NCBI RefSeq assembly: GCF_018613605.1
Contig: NZ_JAGGPU010000016.1
Span: 62,001 to 126,000 of the forward strand
Direction: 5' to 3'
Length of the DNA: 64,000 bases
DNA from: Pedobacter sp. ISL-64
GTDB lineage: Bacteria; Bacteroidota; Bacteroidia; Sphingobacteriales; Sphingobacteriaceae
Shown here: piece by piece, positions 16,904 to 25,384 of the stretch
How the letters are laid out: each line of letters starts with the position of its first letter
Position numbering within the stretch: position 1 is the first letter of the stretch
Notes under the pieces: generated by a model
Databases searched by the model: none
Told to the model about the DNA's origin: nothing
What the model saw: the letters and a program-made list of their open reading frames with translations, nothing else
Program-made: the position numbers and the translations under genes

Positions 16904-18160
16904 TTAAAACAAAATCATCTGGTTGCTATCTGTTTTTAAATATTTGCTCTGGCTTTCGGCCAAAATAAAAGCTTTAATCTGTGTGCCCTGATAATCTTTC
17001 AGCTGATAGGGGCTATCCAAACAAATAATAAAGTGTTTGGCCCGGTTAAAAGCTACGCCGATTTTTTTCAACTGGTCAATCCTGAGTTTTCCGAACTTTC
17101 TGGCCTGCACAATTTTTTGGGCCGACATTACGCCGATACCTGGTATCCGGAGAATCATTTTATAGTCAGCTGTATTAATATCGACAGGGAAATGCTGCAT
17201 ATTTCTAATCGCCCAGCTTAATTTTGGATCGATATCAATATCAAGGTTCGGGTTGGCATCGTTTAAAATTTCCTGCACTTTAAAGCCATAAAACCGCATT
17301 AACCAATCGGTTTGATACAACCTGTTTTCTCTCAGCAATGGTGGCTGTGTACCAAGTACAGGCATCCTGGTGTCGTTGCTAATGGGTACATAACCCGAAT
17401 AATAAACTCTTTTCAGCGAAAAGTTTTTGTAAAAGGTATTCGCGGTGTACATAATATCTTTGTCGCTCTCGGGTGTGGCGCCAATAACCATCTGTGTGCT
17501 TTGTCCCGCAGGTACAAATGTTGGTACATGTTTGATCAGTTTTTTATCGGCAGTAAACTGGTTAATCTGCTGTTGCACAAAAGCTAAAGGTTTAATTACT
17601 TCCTCGTGGTTTTTCTCGGGAGCCAAAAGCTTCAAGCCAGCTTCAGTTGGCATTTCTAAATTAATACTCATCCGATCAGCATATAAGCCAGCTTCCTTAA
17701 TCAGTTCATCGCTGGCGCCTGGAATGGTTTTTAAATGGATATAGCCGTTGTAGTTCTGTTCCAAGCGGAGTTTTTTAACCACTAGCAACAGCCGTTCCAT
17801 GGTAAAATTGGCATTTTTGAAAATCCCCGAGCTTAAAAACAGGCCTTCAATATAGTTGCGGCGATAAAAATTCATGGTCAGTTCTACCACTTCATCTACG
17901 GTAAAGGCTGCACGTTTTACATCGTTGCTTTTCCGCGAAACGCAGAATAAACAATCGTAGATGCAATGATTAGTCAGGAGGATTTTTAAAAGCGAAACAC
18001 ATCGGCCATCTTCAGTGTAGGTATGGCAAATGCCGGATGTATGGCTATCGCCAAGGCCTTTATTGGTGTTTTTTCTCGTGCCGCCGCTTGATGAACAAGA
18101 AACATCATATTTAGCGGCGTCAGCAAGAATATTTAATTTTTCACGGATTCGATCAAACAT
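16904..18160 (-). CDS. Putative DNA modification/repair radical SAM protein (TIGR03916-type)
   Basis: This 418-residue protein has a radical SAM cluster motif C66-x3-C70-x2-C73 (CIYDCLFC) in its N-terminal half, preceded by the family-typical cysteine-rich region (YDVSCSSSGGTRKN, GICHTYTEDGRCVSLLK). The C-terminal part carries a helix-hairpin-helix segment, MILRIPGIGVMSAQKIVQARKFG, which suggests binding to DNA. Families of this kind are nearly always paired with TIGR03914/TIGR03915 proteins, and that partner follows here. The pairing suggests a DNA repair or base-modification step, but the chemistry is undetermined. A good promoter (TTTG-N22-TATCTTTG) lies immediately upstream, giving a leader of only about 10 nt. 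Confidence 0.88.
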   Translation of the reverse strand: MFDRIREKLNILADAAKYDVSCSSSGGTRKNTNKGLGDSHTSGICHTYTEDGRCVSLLKILLTNHCIYDCLFCVSRKSNDVKRAAFTVDEVVELTMNFYRRNYIEGLFLSSGIFKNANFTMERLLLVVKKLRLEQNYNGYIHLKTIPGASDELIKEAGLYADRMSINLEMPTEAGLKLLAPEKNHEEVIKPLAFVQQQINQFTADKKLIKHVPTFVPAGQSTQMVIGATPESDKDIMYTANTFYKNFSLKRVYYSGYVPISNDTRMPVLGTQPPLLRENRLYQTDWLMRFYGFKVQEILNDANPNLDIDIDPKLSWAIRNMQHFPVDINTADYKMILRIPGIGVMSAQKIVQARKFGKLRIDQLKKIGVAFNRAKHFIICLDSPYQLKDYQGTQIKAFILAESQSKYLKTDSNQMILF

Positions 18161-18177
18161 AGGGATATATTTGCTAA

Positions 18178-18211
18178 CAAAGATAGTTTAATAACTAAAA
18201 ATATTAGCAAA
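18178..18211 (-). promoter_or_regulatory. Promoter of the radical SAM operon
   Basis: On the minus strand TTTG (18208-18211) and TATCTTTG (18178-18185) are separated by 22 bp, matching the Bacteroidota consensus. The -7 box ends 17 bp before the start codon at 18160. Confidence 0.6.
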
Positions 18212-18254
18212 ATAGATTTGTCTAACCTATTCTATTTTGGAATAATAATGTTAA

Positions 18255-18782
18255 CTAAAAACTGTTCGAAGGGTTAAGCTTTCTGCTTATTGGCAGTTGA
18301 TGTGCAATATTATAACTTTCCTGATAGTATTGCAGTTCAGAAAAGAAGCGGTCGGCCTCTACTTCGTGGTTTTTAAGTGGACTAAAGTTGGCCACGAAAT
18401 CCGGGTCTTTAAATGCAATTTGATAAAAGTAACCTCCATTGTGGTTATCGAACATTTCGGTTACACTGGTTACATTTTCCCATCCAGAAAAAAACTCGGT
18501 TCTCCGGTATAAGAAAGAAGTACTTTTTAATTTAAAACTTATACCTTTTTCACTGATTAAAATTTTACTACGTACAAAAATTTGCGTTTTGGTAATCCAT
18601 AATAAAAGAAGTGCCATTAGAATAATTGATAGCGAAACAAATATCAAAGTGGACGTTTCGGAAAGCGATGAAGGTAAACTAAAAAGAGAATACAGCATTA
18701 AGGAAATGACGAACACAGGAATGCCAACCATCGCGATTAACAAAACACTATTTTTATGGTATTTTAGTTTATAAGGATGCAT
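18255..18782 (-). CDS. Hypothetical two-TM membrane protein with a PH-like soluble part
   Basis: I do not recognise this 175-residue protein. Two hydrophobic segments lie near residues 13-35 (VLLIAMVGIPVFVISLMLY) and 43-64 (LIFVSLSIILMALLLLWI). They are followed by a soluble region with alternating beta-like pattern (FVRSKILISEKGISFKLKSTSFLYRRTEFFSGWENVTSV) that resembles bacterial PH-domain membrane proteins. The C-terminal 50 residues are probably helical (HEVEADRFFSELQYYQESYNIAHQL). A -7-like box TAACTTTA lies about 15 bp upstream. The genes on either side are not obviously related in function. Confidence 0.6.
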   Translation of the reverse strand: MHPYKLKYHKNSVLLIAMVGIPVFVISLMLYSLFSLPSSLSETSTLIFVSLSIILMALLLLWITKTQIFVRSKILISEKGISFKLKSTSFLYRRTEFFSGWENVTSVTEMFDNHNGGYFYQIAFKDPDFVANFSPLKNHEVEADRFFSELQYYQESYNIAHQLPISRKLNPSNSF

Positions 18783-18797
18783 GAGGATTAATTTTTG

Positions 18798-18805
18798 TAA
18801 AGTTA
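18798..18805 (-). promoter_or_regulatory. Candidate -7 box (TAACTTTA) of the two-TM protein gene
   Basis: The minus strand reads TAACTTTA, a TANNTTTR match ending 15 bp before the start codon at 18782. Confidence 0.35.
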
Positions 18806-18864
18806 AGCCCTAATGCATGGTTTCGGAATACTTACTATTAGGTATTTTTATGGCTTATTGCTGG

Positions 18865-19509
18865 TTATTTACCATCCCACTCTTTATAAAAGTGCTCCAG
18901 GTATAGAAGCATAAAATTGTGTCTTTCTATGGCTATTGCTTTCCCTGCTTCAGTATTCATCATGTCTTTCAACAACAGCAGTTTTTCGTAAAAATGGTTA
19001 ATGGTAGGCGCGGTGGTATTTTTATAACTTTCTTTAGTGAGGTGTTCTTCGGGTAAAATAGCCGGATCGTAAAGTACCCTGTTTTTGAATCCGCCATAAG
19101 TAAATGCTCTTGCAATACCAATGGCTCCGATGGCGTCTAAACGATCTGCATCCTGTACAATTTGCATTTCTTTTGAGGTGAAACCTGTGCCATCAAAACT
19201 ATTTTTGAACGACATGTTCTGGATAATCAGTTTAACATGGGCAATAACCTCAGCATCAACAGCTATCGATGCTAAAAATGAAGCAGCCATGTTCGGTCCC
19301 AGTTCTTCATCACCATTATTAAATTTAGGATCAGCAATATCATGCAACAATGCGGCAAAGGCGACTACAAGTTCGTCGCCATTTTCTTGTTGATTAATGG
19401 TCTGAGCGGTTTTAAAAACACGCTCAATATGGAACCAATCGTGCCCTGCCTCGGCATTGGCTAGTGTTTTCTGAACAAAATCGATAGTTTTTTGAATGGT
19501 AGCCTGCAT
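18865..19509 (-). CDS. HD domain phosphohydrolase (YedJ-like)
   Basis: This 214-residue protein is a metal-dependent HD-superfamily phosphohydrolase. The metal-binding pattern is visible as H27 in GHDWFHIERV, H56-D57 in ALLHDIADPKF, and a later aspartate in IVQDADRLDAIGAIGIARAF. The length and the order of motifs fit the YedJ/PF01966 group of soluble enzymes thought to act on nucleotides or other phosphate esters; the substrate is unknown. A perfect -7 box TACCTTTG lies 16 bp upstream. Confidence 0.85.
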   Translation of the reverse strand: MQATIQKTIDFVQKTLANAEAGHDWFHIERVFKTAQTINQQENGDELVVAFAALLHDIADPKFNNGDEELGPNMAASFLASIAVDAEVIAHVKLIIQNMSFKNSFDGTGFTSKEMQIVQDADRLDAIGAIGIARAFTYGGFKNRVLYDPAILPEEHLTKESYKNTTAPTINHFYEKLLLLKDMMNTEAGKAIAIERHNFMLLYLEHFYKEWDGK

Positions 19510-19525
19510 CGTTCTAAATTTGTTC

Positions 19526-19533
19526 CAAAGGTA
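19526..19533 (-). promoter_or_regulatory. Candidate -7 box (TACCTTTG) of the HD gene
   Basis: The minus strand reads TACCTTTG, a perfect TANNTTTG, ending 16 bp before the start codon at 19509. No -33 TTTG was seen at normal spacing. Confidence 0.45.
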
Positions 19534-19582
19534 TTGGAATTATTTGCAGGGTAAAAGAAATGATATCAACAGCGCCTGGGTA

Positions 19583-19864
19583 TTAACTCGCGGCTGCTGT
19601 CCGGTTCTCATCATCGGCAATAATTTTAATTAAATCATTGTGGTTAAGGGTTAATAAATGAGATACTTCAACCTCCAAAATTGCTGCAATTTGGAACAAA
19701 CGATCGATCGTTAATTTACTATAACCGAGCTCAATTTTGCTATAGGCATTTTGAGATATTTTCAATTTCGCCGCCAGATAATCCTGAGTATAGTCTCTGT
19801 ATTCTCTAATTTTTCTAATATTGCCGGCAACGTTCTTTGTCTTTAAAGCCAATACATCTTCCAT
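19583..19864 (-). CDS. Small XRE-family helix-turn-helix regulator
   Basis: This 93-residue protein consists almost entirely of one helix-turn-helix domain: IRKIREYRDYTQDYLAAKLKISQNAYSKIELGYSKLTIDRLFQIAAILEVEVSHLL (roughly residues 17-72, shown here in part as family evidence: TQDYLAAKLKISQNAYSKIE). It should bind DNA as a dimer. No toxin gene or obvious target neighbours it, so its regulon is unknown. The 314-bp gap on its 5' side contains no recognisable gene and may hold its operator. Confidence 0.82.
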   Translation of the reverse strand: MEDVLALKTKNVAGNIRKIREYRDYTQDYLAAKLKISQNAYSKIELGYSKLTIDRLFQIAAILEVEVSHLLTLNHNDLIKIIADDENRTAAAS

Positions 19865-20178
19865 AAAAAGGGGATAAATTTTTTTTAATGTTTATTTCAT
19901 TATGTACGAAACTTTAACCGCAACAGTTTTTAAAAGTATTAATTTTAGCACTATTGGGAATTACGCGAAACGGATTAATGAACTAATTGTTACAACAAAA
20001 AAATAACCTAAATGTTTAAGTGTTTTGTTTTTAGTTGATAATCAGGTTCTTGTATTGATTGTGCTTTAGGTGGAAGGAGCGATAGGATACATTTAGAACA
20101 TTATTGCGTTATGCAGCTCAAATCAACGAGAGAAAAGGTGGGCGGTAAGAAAACGCAGAAAAATTAATTATTTAAGGG
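19865..20178. other. 314-bp gap with nothing recognised
   Basis: This AT-rich stretch lies between a small HTH gene and a hypothetical gene, both on the minus strand. I found no convincing gene, hairpin or promoter match in it. Confidence 0.4.
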
Positions 20179-20682
20179 TTAATATAGCCCCCAGTCATCT
20201 TCAAACTCGTCTTTTTCGAAATATTTAACCCATTCGATAAAGAGTAGACGAAATTTTTCAATTTCGTCTAAAACAATGTCTTTATATTCTGGGGTGCAGA
20301 TTTCGAACATATCTGCTGCTCTCACCTGGGTTTCTAATTCACGGCAATTGGTTCGGATAATAGAGGCATTTTCCATTCTTAAAATATACATATCTGCACC
20401 TTCTGCCCCAACAATTTTAGGGCATAACATTAAGGCATTCTGCATAATTAAGTTAGCGGTCATTTCTGCCATCTCTCCCTCCAGTGTTTCGCAGAACAGG
20501 GCAGCATATTTATATACGGCTCTTGCCTGGTTGTAAAGGCTTTTAGCCCTGGTCACTTTTAGCCTTACCTTTTCTGCATCAACACTTGATAGATTTTCTT
20601 CATCCTCATCATCTCGGCCAAATCGGCTAAAATGCTCCCATTCGGGCATATGGTCCATGTCATCAAATTCCATATTCTTCAA
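20179..20682 (-). CDS. Conserved-looking hypothetical acidic protein
   Basis: I do not recognise this 167-residue protein. The N-terminus is strongly acidic (MEFDDMDHMPEWEHFSRFGRDDEDEENL), the middle looks alpha-helical (VRLKVTRAKSLYNQARAVYKYAALFCETLEGEMAEMTANLIMQNAL, shown only in pieces: VTRAKSLYNQARAVYKYAAL), and the end is acidic and aromatic (FEKDEFEDDWGLY). It has no signal peptide or membrane segment and should be cytoplasmic. Two starts are possible, at 20682 and three codons later. It sits just downstream of the THUMP methyltransferase gene on the same strand with a 58-bp gap, so they may be co-transcribed. Confidence 0.65.
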   Translation of the reverse strand: MKNMEFDDMDHMPEWEHFSRFGRDDEDEENLSSVDAEKVRLKVTRAKSLYNQARAVYKYAALFCETLEGEMAEMTANLIMQNALMLCPKIVGAEGADMYILRMENASIIRTNCRELETQVRAADMFEICTPEYKDIVLDEIEKFRLLFIEWVKYFEKDEFEDDWGLY

Positions 20683-20740
20683 AATTTTCTACGTTATGGT
20701 ACGTAAGAGAGCGTAATATATTAATTTTCAATGAAAAAGA

Positions 20741-21922
20741 CTAGGCCTCAATTAACGGTGCTCTGCGGGAGCCATCATATAATTCATACTCTAGTAAACG
20801 ACAGTCTAATTTACCATTATAAAATTCAACTTTTTTAGCAGCTTTTAATCCAATTTTCTTTGCAAGATCAGGATTTCCAGTGAAAATATATCCAGAATAG
20901 CCCTTGCATTTCGTTTTCATAAAATCTCCCATGCGTTTATAGGTCAATTCTAACTTGCTGTGCACCCCTAAACGCTCACCATACTCAGGGTTAAAAACAA
21001 CAATACCTTTGCCATCTTCAGGAACCGCTGTTAACTCAAAATCGCAAACTTCGAATTCGATTAAAGTATCAACACCAGCAGTTTTAGCATTTCTCCGGGT
21101 TACTTCAACTGCATCTTCCGAAAGATCGGAAGCTACGATTTTAAGGTCAACATTTTTAATTACCTGATCTTTTAAAATCCTACGCTCAGCAAAAAAATCT
21201 TCTTCATTATAACCTAAGATGTGCATAAAACCATAATTCATGCGGTATAATCCAGGGGCACGGTTGGTTGCAATCAGTGCTGCTTCGATAGCTAATGTTC
21301 CTGAACCGCACATTGGGTTAATAAATGGCGATTTCTTATCCCAGTTTGTTGCTAAAATAACCCCCGCGGCCAAAGCTTCTAACATGGGGGCCTTACCAGG
21401 TATTTTACGGTAACCGTGTTTGGCAAGGGTTTCGCCAGAAGTATCCATAAAAACATCGGCATCTGCATCTTTCCAGTATAAATGCACTACTGTTTTATTT
21501 GCATCAGATCCAGAGTTCGGGCGGATGCCTTTTTTCTCTTTCATGCGATCTACAATTGCATCCTTTACTTTTAAGTTTGCAAAAAGCGGTGTAGTAATAT
21601 TTGGGTTATCAACATTTGAGGTTACCGAGAAATAACCCGAAAAATCGATCAATTCTTCCCACTCAATGGCTGCAATTTCATTGTATAAATCATCAGGTGT
21701 AATGGCCTTGAAACTTTTTATGGCGTAGAGAATCTGACTGGCACAGCGCAAGTTCAAATTGAGCTTTATGCACTCGGTAAGCGTGATATTGAGCTCAACA
21801 CCCGTAGCAAAAGACCGCTCGATGGTATAACCTAAAGCCGTAACTTCTTCTTGTAAATAAGGCGAAAGGCGCTTGTTGCAGGTAATAATTACCTTGCTTT
21901 TATTGTGGAAAACTTGCATCAT
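20741..21922 (-). CDS. THUMP-domain class I SAM-dependent RNA methyltransferase (RlmL-N/YpsC-like)
   Basis: This 393-residue protein has an N-terminal THUMP domain (about residues 50-165) and a C-terminal Rossmann methyltransferase domain. The family (PF02926 plus PF01170) includes RlmL, which makes m2G in 23S rRNA. Visible motifs are the SAM-binding NPMCGSGTLAIEAAL, ASDLSEDAVEVTRRNA, and the active-site region FNPEYGERLG at N311-P312-E313-Y314. The catalytic motif in most relatives is NPPY, so here E replaces the second proline. The RNA target is presumed to be 23S rRNA. It is divergent from the DUF3127 gene. Confidence 0.88.
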   Translation of the reverse strand: MMQVFHNKSKVIITCNKRLSPYLQEEVTALGYTIERSFATGVELNITLTECIKLNLNLRCASQILYAIKSFKAITPDDLYNEIAAIEWEELIDFSGYFSVTSNVDNPNITTPLFANLKVKDAIVDRMKEKKGIRPNSGSDANKTVVHLYWKDADADVFMDTSGETLAKHGYRKIPGKAPMLEALAAGVILATNWDKKSPFINPMCGSGTLAIEAALIATNRAPGLYRMNYGFMHILGYNEEDFFAERRILKDQVIKNVDLKIVASDLSEDAVEVTRRNAKTAGVDTLIEFEVCDFELTAVPEDGKGIVVFNPEYGERLGVHSKLELTYKRMGDFMKTKCKGYSGYIFTGNPDLAKKIGLKAAKKVEFYNGKLDCRLLEYELYDGSRRAPLIEA

Positions 21923-21990
21923 AATATATGCGAAGTTATCAATAAAATTATAGAGATTTGATGTTTATAGTACATTAAGTAGTATTAGAT

Positions 21991-22356
21991 ATGGAAATTA
22001 AAGGAAAAGTACACGAAGTAGGTGCCACACAACAAGTAAGTGAAACGTTTAAAAAGCGTGATTTAATAATAGAATACGCAGAAAATCCAACATACCCAGA
22101 ATATATCCGTTTTGAGGCTTTACAAGATAAAACTGCATTATTAGATACATTTAAAGCAGGCGATGAGGTTGAGGTTTTCTTTAATTTACGCGGTCGCCCT
22201 TGGACAGATAAAGCAGGTAAAACATCATATTTTAACAGTTTGGTTATTTGGCGTATAAATGCAGTTGCAGCAGGTGCTCCAGCAGCTACACCAGCTTATG
22301 CAGCTCCGGTTGATGTAAGCAATGCACCAGGTGAAGATGATGATTTGCCTTTCTAA
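21991..22356 (+). CDS. DUF3127 domain protein with SSB-like acidic C-terminal tip
   Basis: This 121-residue protein matches DUF3127, a Bacteroidota family with a predicted OB-like fold. The globular part runs from residue 1 to about 90 (MEIKGKVHEVGATQQVSETFK..., FFNLRGRPWTDKAGKTSYF). A linker rich in alanine and proline follows, and the last residues are GEDDDLPF. That layout, a small domain, a flexible linker and an acidic tip ending in PF, is the one used by single-stranded DNA-binding protein SSB to recruit repair partners. A DNA-related role is therefore plausible but inferred. The gene is monocistronic with a strong terminator. Confidence 0.8.
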   Translation: MEIKGKVHEVGATQQVSETFKKRDLIIEYAENPTYPEYIRFEALQDKTALLDTFKAGDEVEVFFNLRGRPWTDKAGKTSYFNSLVIWRINAVAAGAPAATPAYAAPVDVSNAPGEDDDLPF

Positions 22357-22391
22357 ATAAAGAATCTTTTTTAAGCAAACAATTTTGAACC

Positions 22392-22422
22392 ATGCCGAGG
22401 CTTTAGTCTCGGCATTTTTTTT
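22392..22422 (+). terminator. Intrinsic terminator of the DUF3127 gene
   Basis: ATGCCGAG pairs perfectly with CTCGGCAT across an 8-base loop, followed by a run of T. It begins 36 bp after the stop codon. Confidence 0.9.
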
Positions 22423-22434
22423 GGCCCACCTCAG

Positions 22435-22519
22435 AATCCGAAGTTCTTCCATCGCTTAGACTTTCGAAGTTTACCGGGCCCCGTGCTCCCAAAAACTTCG
22501 GAAGTCTTCTCAGCGCTGT
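22435..22519. repeat. REP-like repeat (ACTTCSGAAGT units)
   Basis: The stretch carries two palindromic units, GACTTTCGAAGTTT (22460-22473) and AACTTCGGAAGTCTTCT (22494-22510), separated by a GC-rich linker with GGGCCC. The units match those around the Y1 transposase gene at 38221-38736 (AAAACTTCCGAAGTCTT and AGACTTCGGAAGTT). Confidence 0.55.
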
Positions 22520-22630
22520 TAAAATATGTTAAAAACAAACACTTCGCTTAGCTAATCAGTATTTTTGATATCTGTTTAGATTTAAGAAGATTATGCTCCG
22601 GTTTTTTTGATTTTAAAACCAATCTAGTTC

Positions 22631-24451
22631 ATGAAGAAAAAGAGTTTTTGGTTAATTACCGTTTTAATGACGGTGGCTTTGCTTGGTGTTTTTGTAATGC
22701 AGCTGTATTACATCAGGGAATCGTATAAACTAAAATCTCAGCTTTTTGATGAGCAGGTAAACCAAACGCTAACATCGGTAGTAAATAAACTACAACGTAG
22801 AAATGTTGCCGATCACTTAAACCGTAAAGATGCCGAAAATAAACTGAAGCAGTTACAAGACTCCAGGCAACGGGCATTAGACATTAAGGATTTACGGCAA
22901 CAATATGTACAAGAGGCAGAACTGCGGCAAGCCGAAAGGGAAAATCAGATCGAAAGTTACCTGAACCAACAAGATAGTATTATCCGCGTATCTTATCGGG
23001 CGCCCAATGTAATTTCTGAAAGGGAATATACTTCGTTGAGTTCGAAGAACGGCGACAAGCTGGATTTACAGATGGATGCAATTATTGATATTAAGAGCCT
23101 TATTTTAAAAGGTTATAGCATGCGCTCAAAGCCTTTTACGGCGCCACCAAAAGCATTCGAATTTAAAAGCATGCAAAGTTTGCCTGATACATTAAGATAT
23201 TTGGTTTTTGATCCCAGAGATGGTACTCCAGGTTTCGCAAATGTTCCAAAGATCCCAAACGATTTACAGAAAAAATTTCAACGTGAAGATGAGATTGAGC
23301 GGAAAAAATTAGAGCTTAAAATTGCAGCATTGGGCAAAGATACTTTTTCATATACCCGATCGAGTGTAGTTGAGGATGTATCTAAAGAATTGCAGGAAAC
23401 CAATGTACCAATCTATAAACGCATTAATTTTAATTCCTTAGGCGTTTTATTAAAGCAAGAACTCCTTGCCAATAATATTACACTAGAACCTTCTTACCGG
23501 ATTTCGCTAGCGAGAAAAGATTCGACCATTTATATGACGGCATCTAACGTTAAAGGAGAGTTTTTGCCCGAAAATACCTATAAAACACCTTTGTTTGGAA
23601 ACGATATCTTTCGCGATCCCGGAATGCTTTTCGTCAGTTTTCCGAATAAAAATTCGGCAATTATTTCTAACCTAAGTGCAACGCTCGCCTCATCCATCGG
23701 CCTGTTACTGGTACTTGTTTTTATTTTCTCATATACCCTTTATGCCATTTTAAAGCAGAAAAAACTGTCGGAGATGAAAACAGATTTCATCAATAACATG
23801 ACGCATGAATTTAAAACCCCTGTGGCTACTATTATGATTGCGAGTGAAGCTTTGAAAGATCCGGAGGTTACAGCAGATAAGGCCCGGTTAAAGCGCCTGG
23901 CTGGGATTATTTATGACGAAAATGTTCGTTTAGGTAATCATATCGAACGTGTTTTAAGTATTGCCCGCTTAGAAAAAGGTGAGCTTAAAATGGAGAACAC
24001 CGAAGTAGATGTGAACGATTTGATTGTGATTGTGCTGGATAGCATGGAATTGCAATTACAGAAAAGGAATGCCGTTATCAATGTACATACCGATGCAGAG
24101 CATGCCATTGTATATGGCGATGAGCTGCATCTGTCTAATGTAATTTATAACCTTATTGATAATGCAAATAAATACAGTAGCGATACGCCAGAGATTACCA
24201 TTACTACCCGCAATACAGGTAAAAATTTAATTATCGAAATAGCAGATAAAGGCATTGGAATGACCAAGGAGCAGTCTAAACGGATTTTCGACCAGTTTTA
24301 TAGGGTGCCAACAGGTAATTTACACGATGTTAAAGGCTTTGGCTTAGGTTTAAATTATGTTCAGGATATAATAAAAAAATTGAATGGAACCGTTAAGGTA
24401 AGTAGCGAAAAAGATAGAGGAACCACGTTCGAAATATCTTTACCTTTATAA
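22631..24451 (+). CDS. Sensor histidine kinase (two-component system)
   Basis: This 606-residue membrane kinase has an N-terminal membrane segment (FWLITVLMTVALLGVFVMQL), a long extracytoplasmic region of about 310 residues that starts with a coiled-coil-like stretch, and a second membrane segment (SSIGLLLVLVFIFSYTLYAI, near residue 355). Next comes the HisKA region with H392 in NNMTHEFKTPVATI, then the ATPase region (NLIDNANKY, IADKGIGM, GFGLGLNYV). It precedes the response regulator gene on the same strand and is its likely partner. The overall layout resembles the Bacteroides RprX type. The signal sensed is unknown. Confidence 0.93.
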   Translation: MKKKSFWLITVLMTVALLGVFVMQLYYIRESYKLKSQLFDEQVNQTLTSVVNKLQRRNVADHLNRKDAENKLKQLQDSRQRALDIKDLRQQYVQEAELRQAERENQIESYLNQQDSIIRVSYRAPNVISEREYTSLSSKNGDKLDLQMDAIIDIKSLILKGYSMRSKPFTAPPKAFEFKSMQSLPDTLRYLVFDPRDGTPGFANVPKIPNDLQKKFQREDEIERKKLELKIAALGKDTFSYTRSSVVEDVSKELQETNVPIYKRINFNSLGVLLKQELLANNITLEPSYRISLARKDSTIYMTASNVKGEFLPENTYKTPLFGNDIFRDPGMLFVSFPNKNSAIISNLSATLASSIGLLLVLVFIFSYTLYAILKQKKLSEMKTDFINNMTHEFKTPVATIMIASEALKDPEVTADKARLKRLAGIIYDENVRLGNHIERVLSIARLEKGELKMENTEVDVNDLIVIVLDSMELQLQKRNAVINVHTDAEHAIVYGDELHLSNVIYNLIDNANKYSSDTPEITITTRNTGKNLIIEIADKGIGMTKEQSKRIFDQFYRVPTGNLHDVKGFGLGLNYVQDIIKKLNGTVKVSSEKDRGTTFEISLPL

Positions 24452-24627
24452 ACAGTTAAACATCGGTACAAAAGCTTGCTTTATCGATACATTAAAATAG
24501 AACAGGTATAATTTAGCTAATATAGTGGAGTATTAATTTAATCTACAACATAAATTAAACTGCTATGCATATTCAGAATCAAACTTTCAGTGTAGCCAGT
24601 GCTACATATGTGAATAAAAACAAGAAA

Positions 24628-25323
24628 ATGAAAAAAATACTTCTGGTAGAAGACGACCCAAATTTAGGTTTATTGTTACAAGACTATTTGCAGCTTAAAG
24701 GCAAGTTTGATGTAGTATTATGCACCGATGGTGAGGATGGATTGAGAACGTTTAATAAGCAGAACTTCGATTTATGTATTCTGGATGTGATGATGCCCAA
24801 AAAAGATGGTTTTACTTTGGGTAAAGACATTAGGAAGGTAAACACACAGGTACCCATTATTTTTGCAACGGCTAAAACCATGCTGGAAGATAAATCTGCT
24901 GCTTATGATTTAGGTGGTGATGATTATATTACCAAACCTTTTCGTATAGAAGAGCTTTTACTACGGATTAATGCAATGTTTAAGCGTGTGGCCAATAAAA
25001 CAGATAACAACGATGAGGCTGCCGAAACACAGTTTTCTATCGGTCAATATCATTTCGATTATACAACCCAGATTATTACCGACAACGATCACCAGCAAAA
25101 ACTTTCTACCAAAGAGGCCGAACTGTTGCGTTTATTGTGTTTGAAAAAGAATACCGTATTAACCCGCGAAGAGGCATTGTTAAGTATCTGGCATGATGAT
25201 AATTACTTTAACGGACGGAGCATGGACGTGTTTTTGAGTAAGTTACGTAAGTATCTCAGGGCAGATCCGACAGTAGAAATTATTAATGTGCACGGAAAAG
25301 GCTATAAGCTGCTGGTGAGTTAA
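24628..25323 (+). CDS. OmpR-type response regulator
   Basis: This 231-residue regulator has a receiver domain (residues 1-120) with the acidic pair in LLVEDDPN, phospho-acceptor D53 in LCILDVMMPKKDG, and the conserved lysine in GGDDYITKPF. A C-terminal winged-helix domain follows (LSTKEAELLRLLCLKKNTVLTREEAL..., LSKLRKYLRADPTVEIINVHGKGYKLL). I chose the ATG at 24628 because the receiver starts directly there; an in-frame ATG at 24565 would add 21 residues that do not look like a domain. It follows the histidine kinase gene by 176 bp and resembles RprY. Confidence 0.93.
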   Translation: MKKILLVEDDPNLGLLLQDYLQLKGKFDVVLCTDGEDGLRTFNKQNFDLCILDVMMPKKDGFTLGKDIRKVNTQVPIIFATAKTMLEDKSAAYDLGGDDYITKPFRIEELLLRINAMFKRVANKTDNNDEAAETQFSIGQYHFDYTTQIITDNDHQQKLSTKEAELLRLLCLKKNTVLTREEALLSIWHDDNYFNGRSMDVFLSKLRKYLRADPTVEIINVHGKGYKLLVS

Positions 25324-25333
25324 TAGATCGGTT

Positions 25334-25360
25334 CGTCATCCTGAACTTGTTTCAGGATCC
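25334..25360. repeat. Half-copy of the CGTCA palindromic core
   Basis: CGTCATCCTGAACTTG-TTTCAGGATCC matches the left half of the cores at 2259-2325 and 58737-58802, with arms ATCCTGAA/TTCAGGAT. The right half is absent. It lies just outside the element at 25385-25508. Confidence 0.55.
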
Positions 25361-25384
25361 AATGTAACGTATTAAAGGAAAGGA

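Noticed and set aside
24565..24627. Start of the response regulator at 24565
   Set aside because: The added 21 residues do not belong to the receiver domain, which begins directly at the ATG at 24628.
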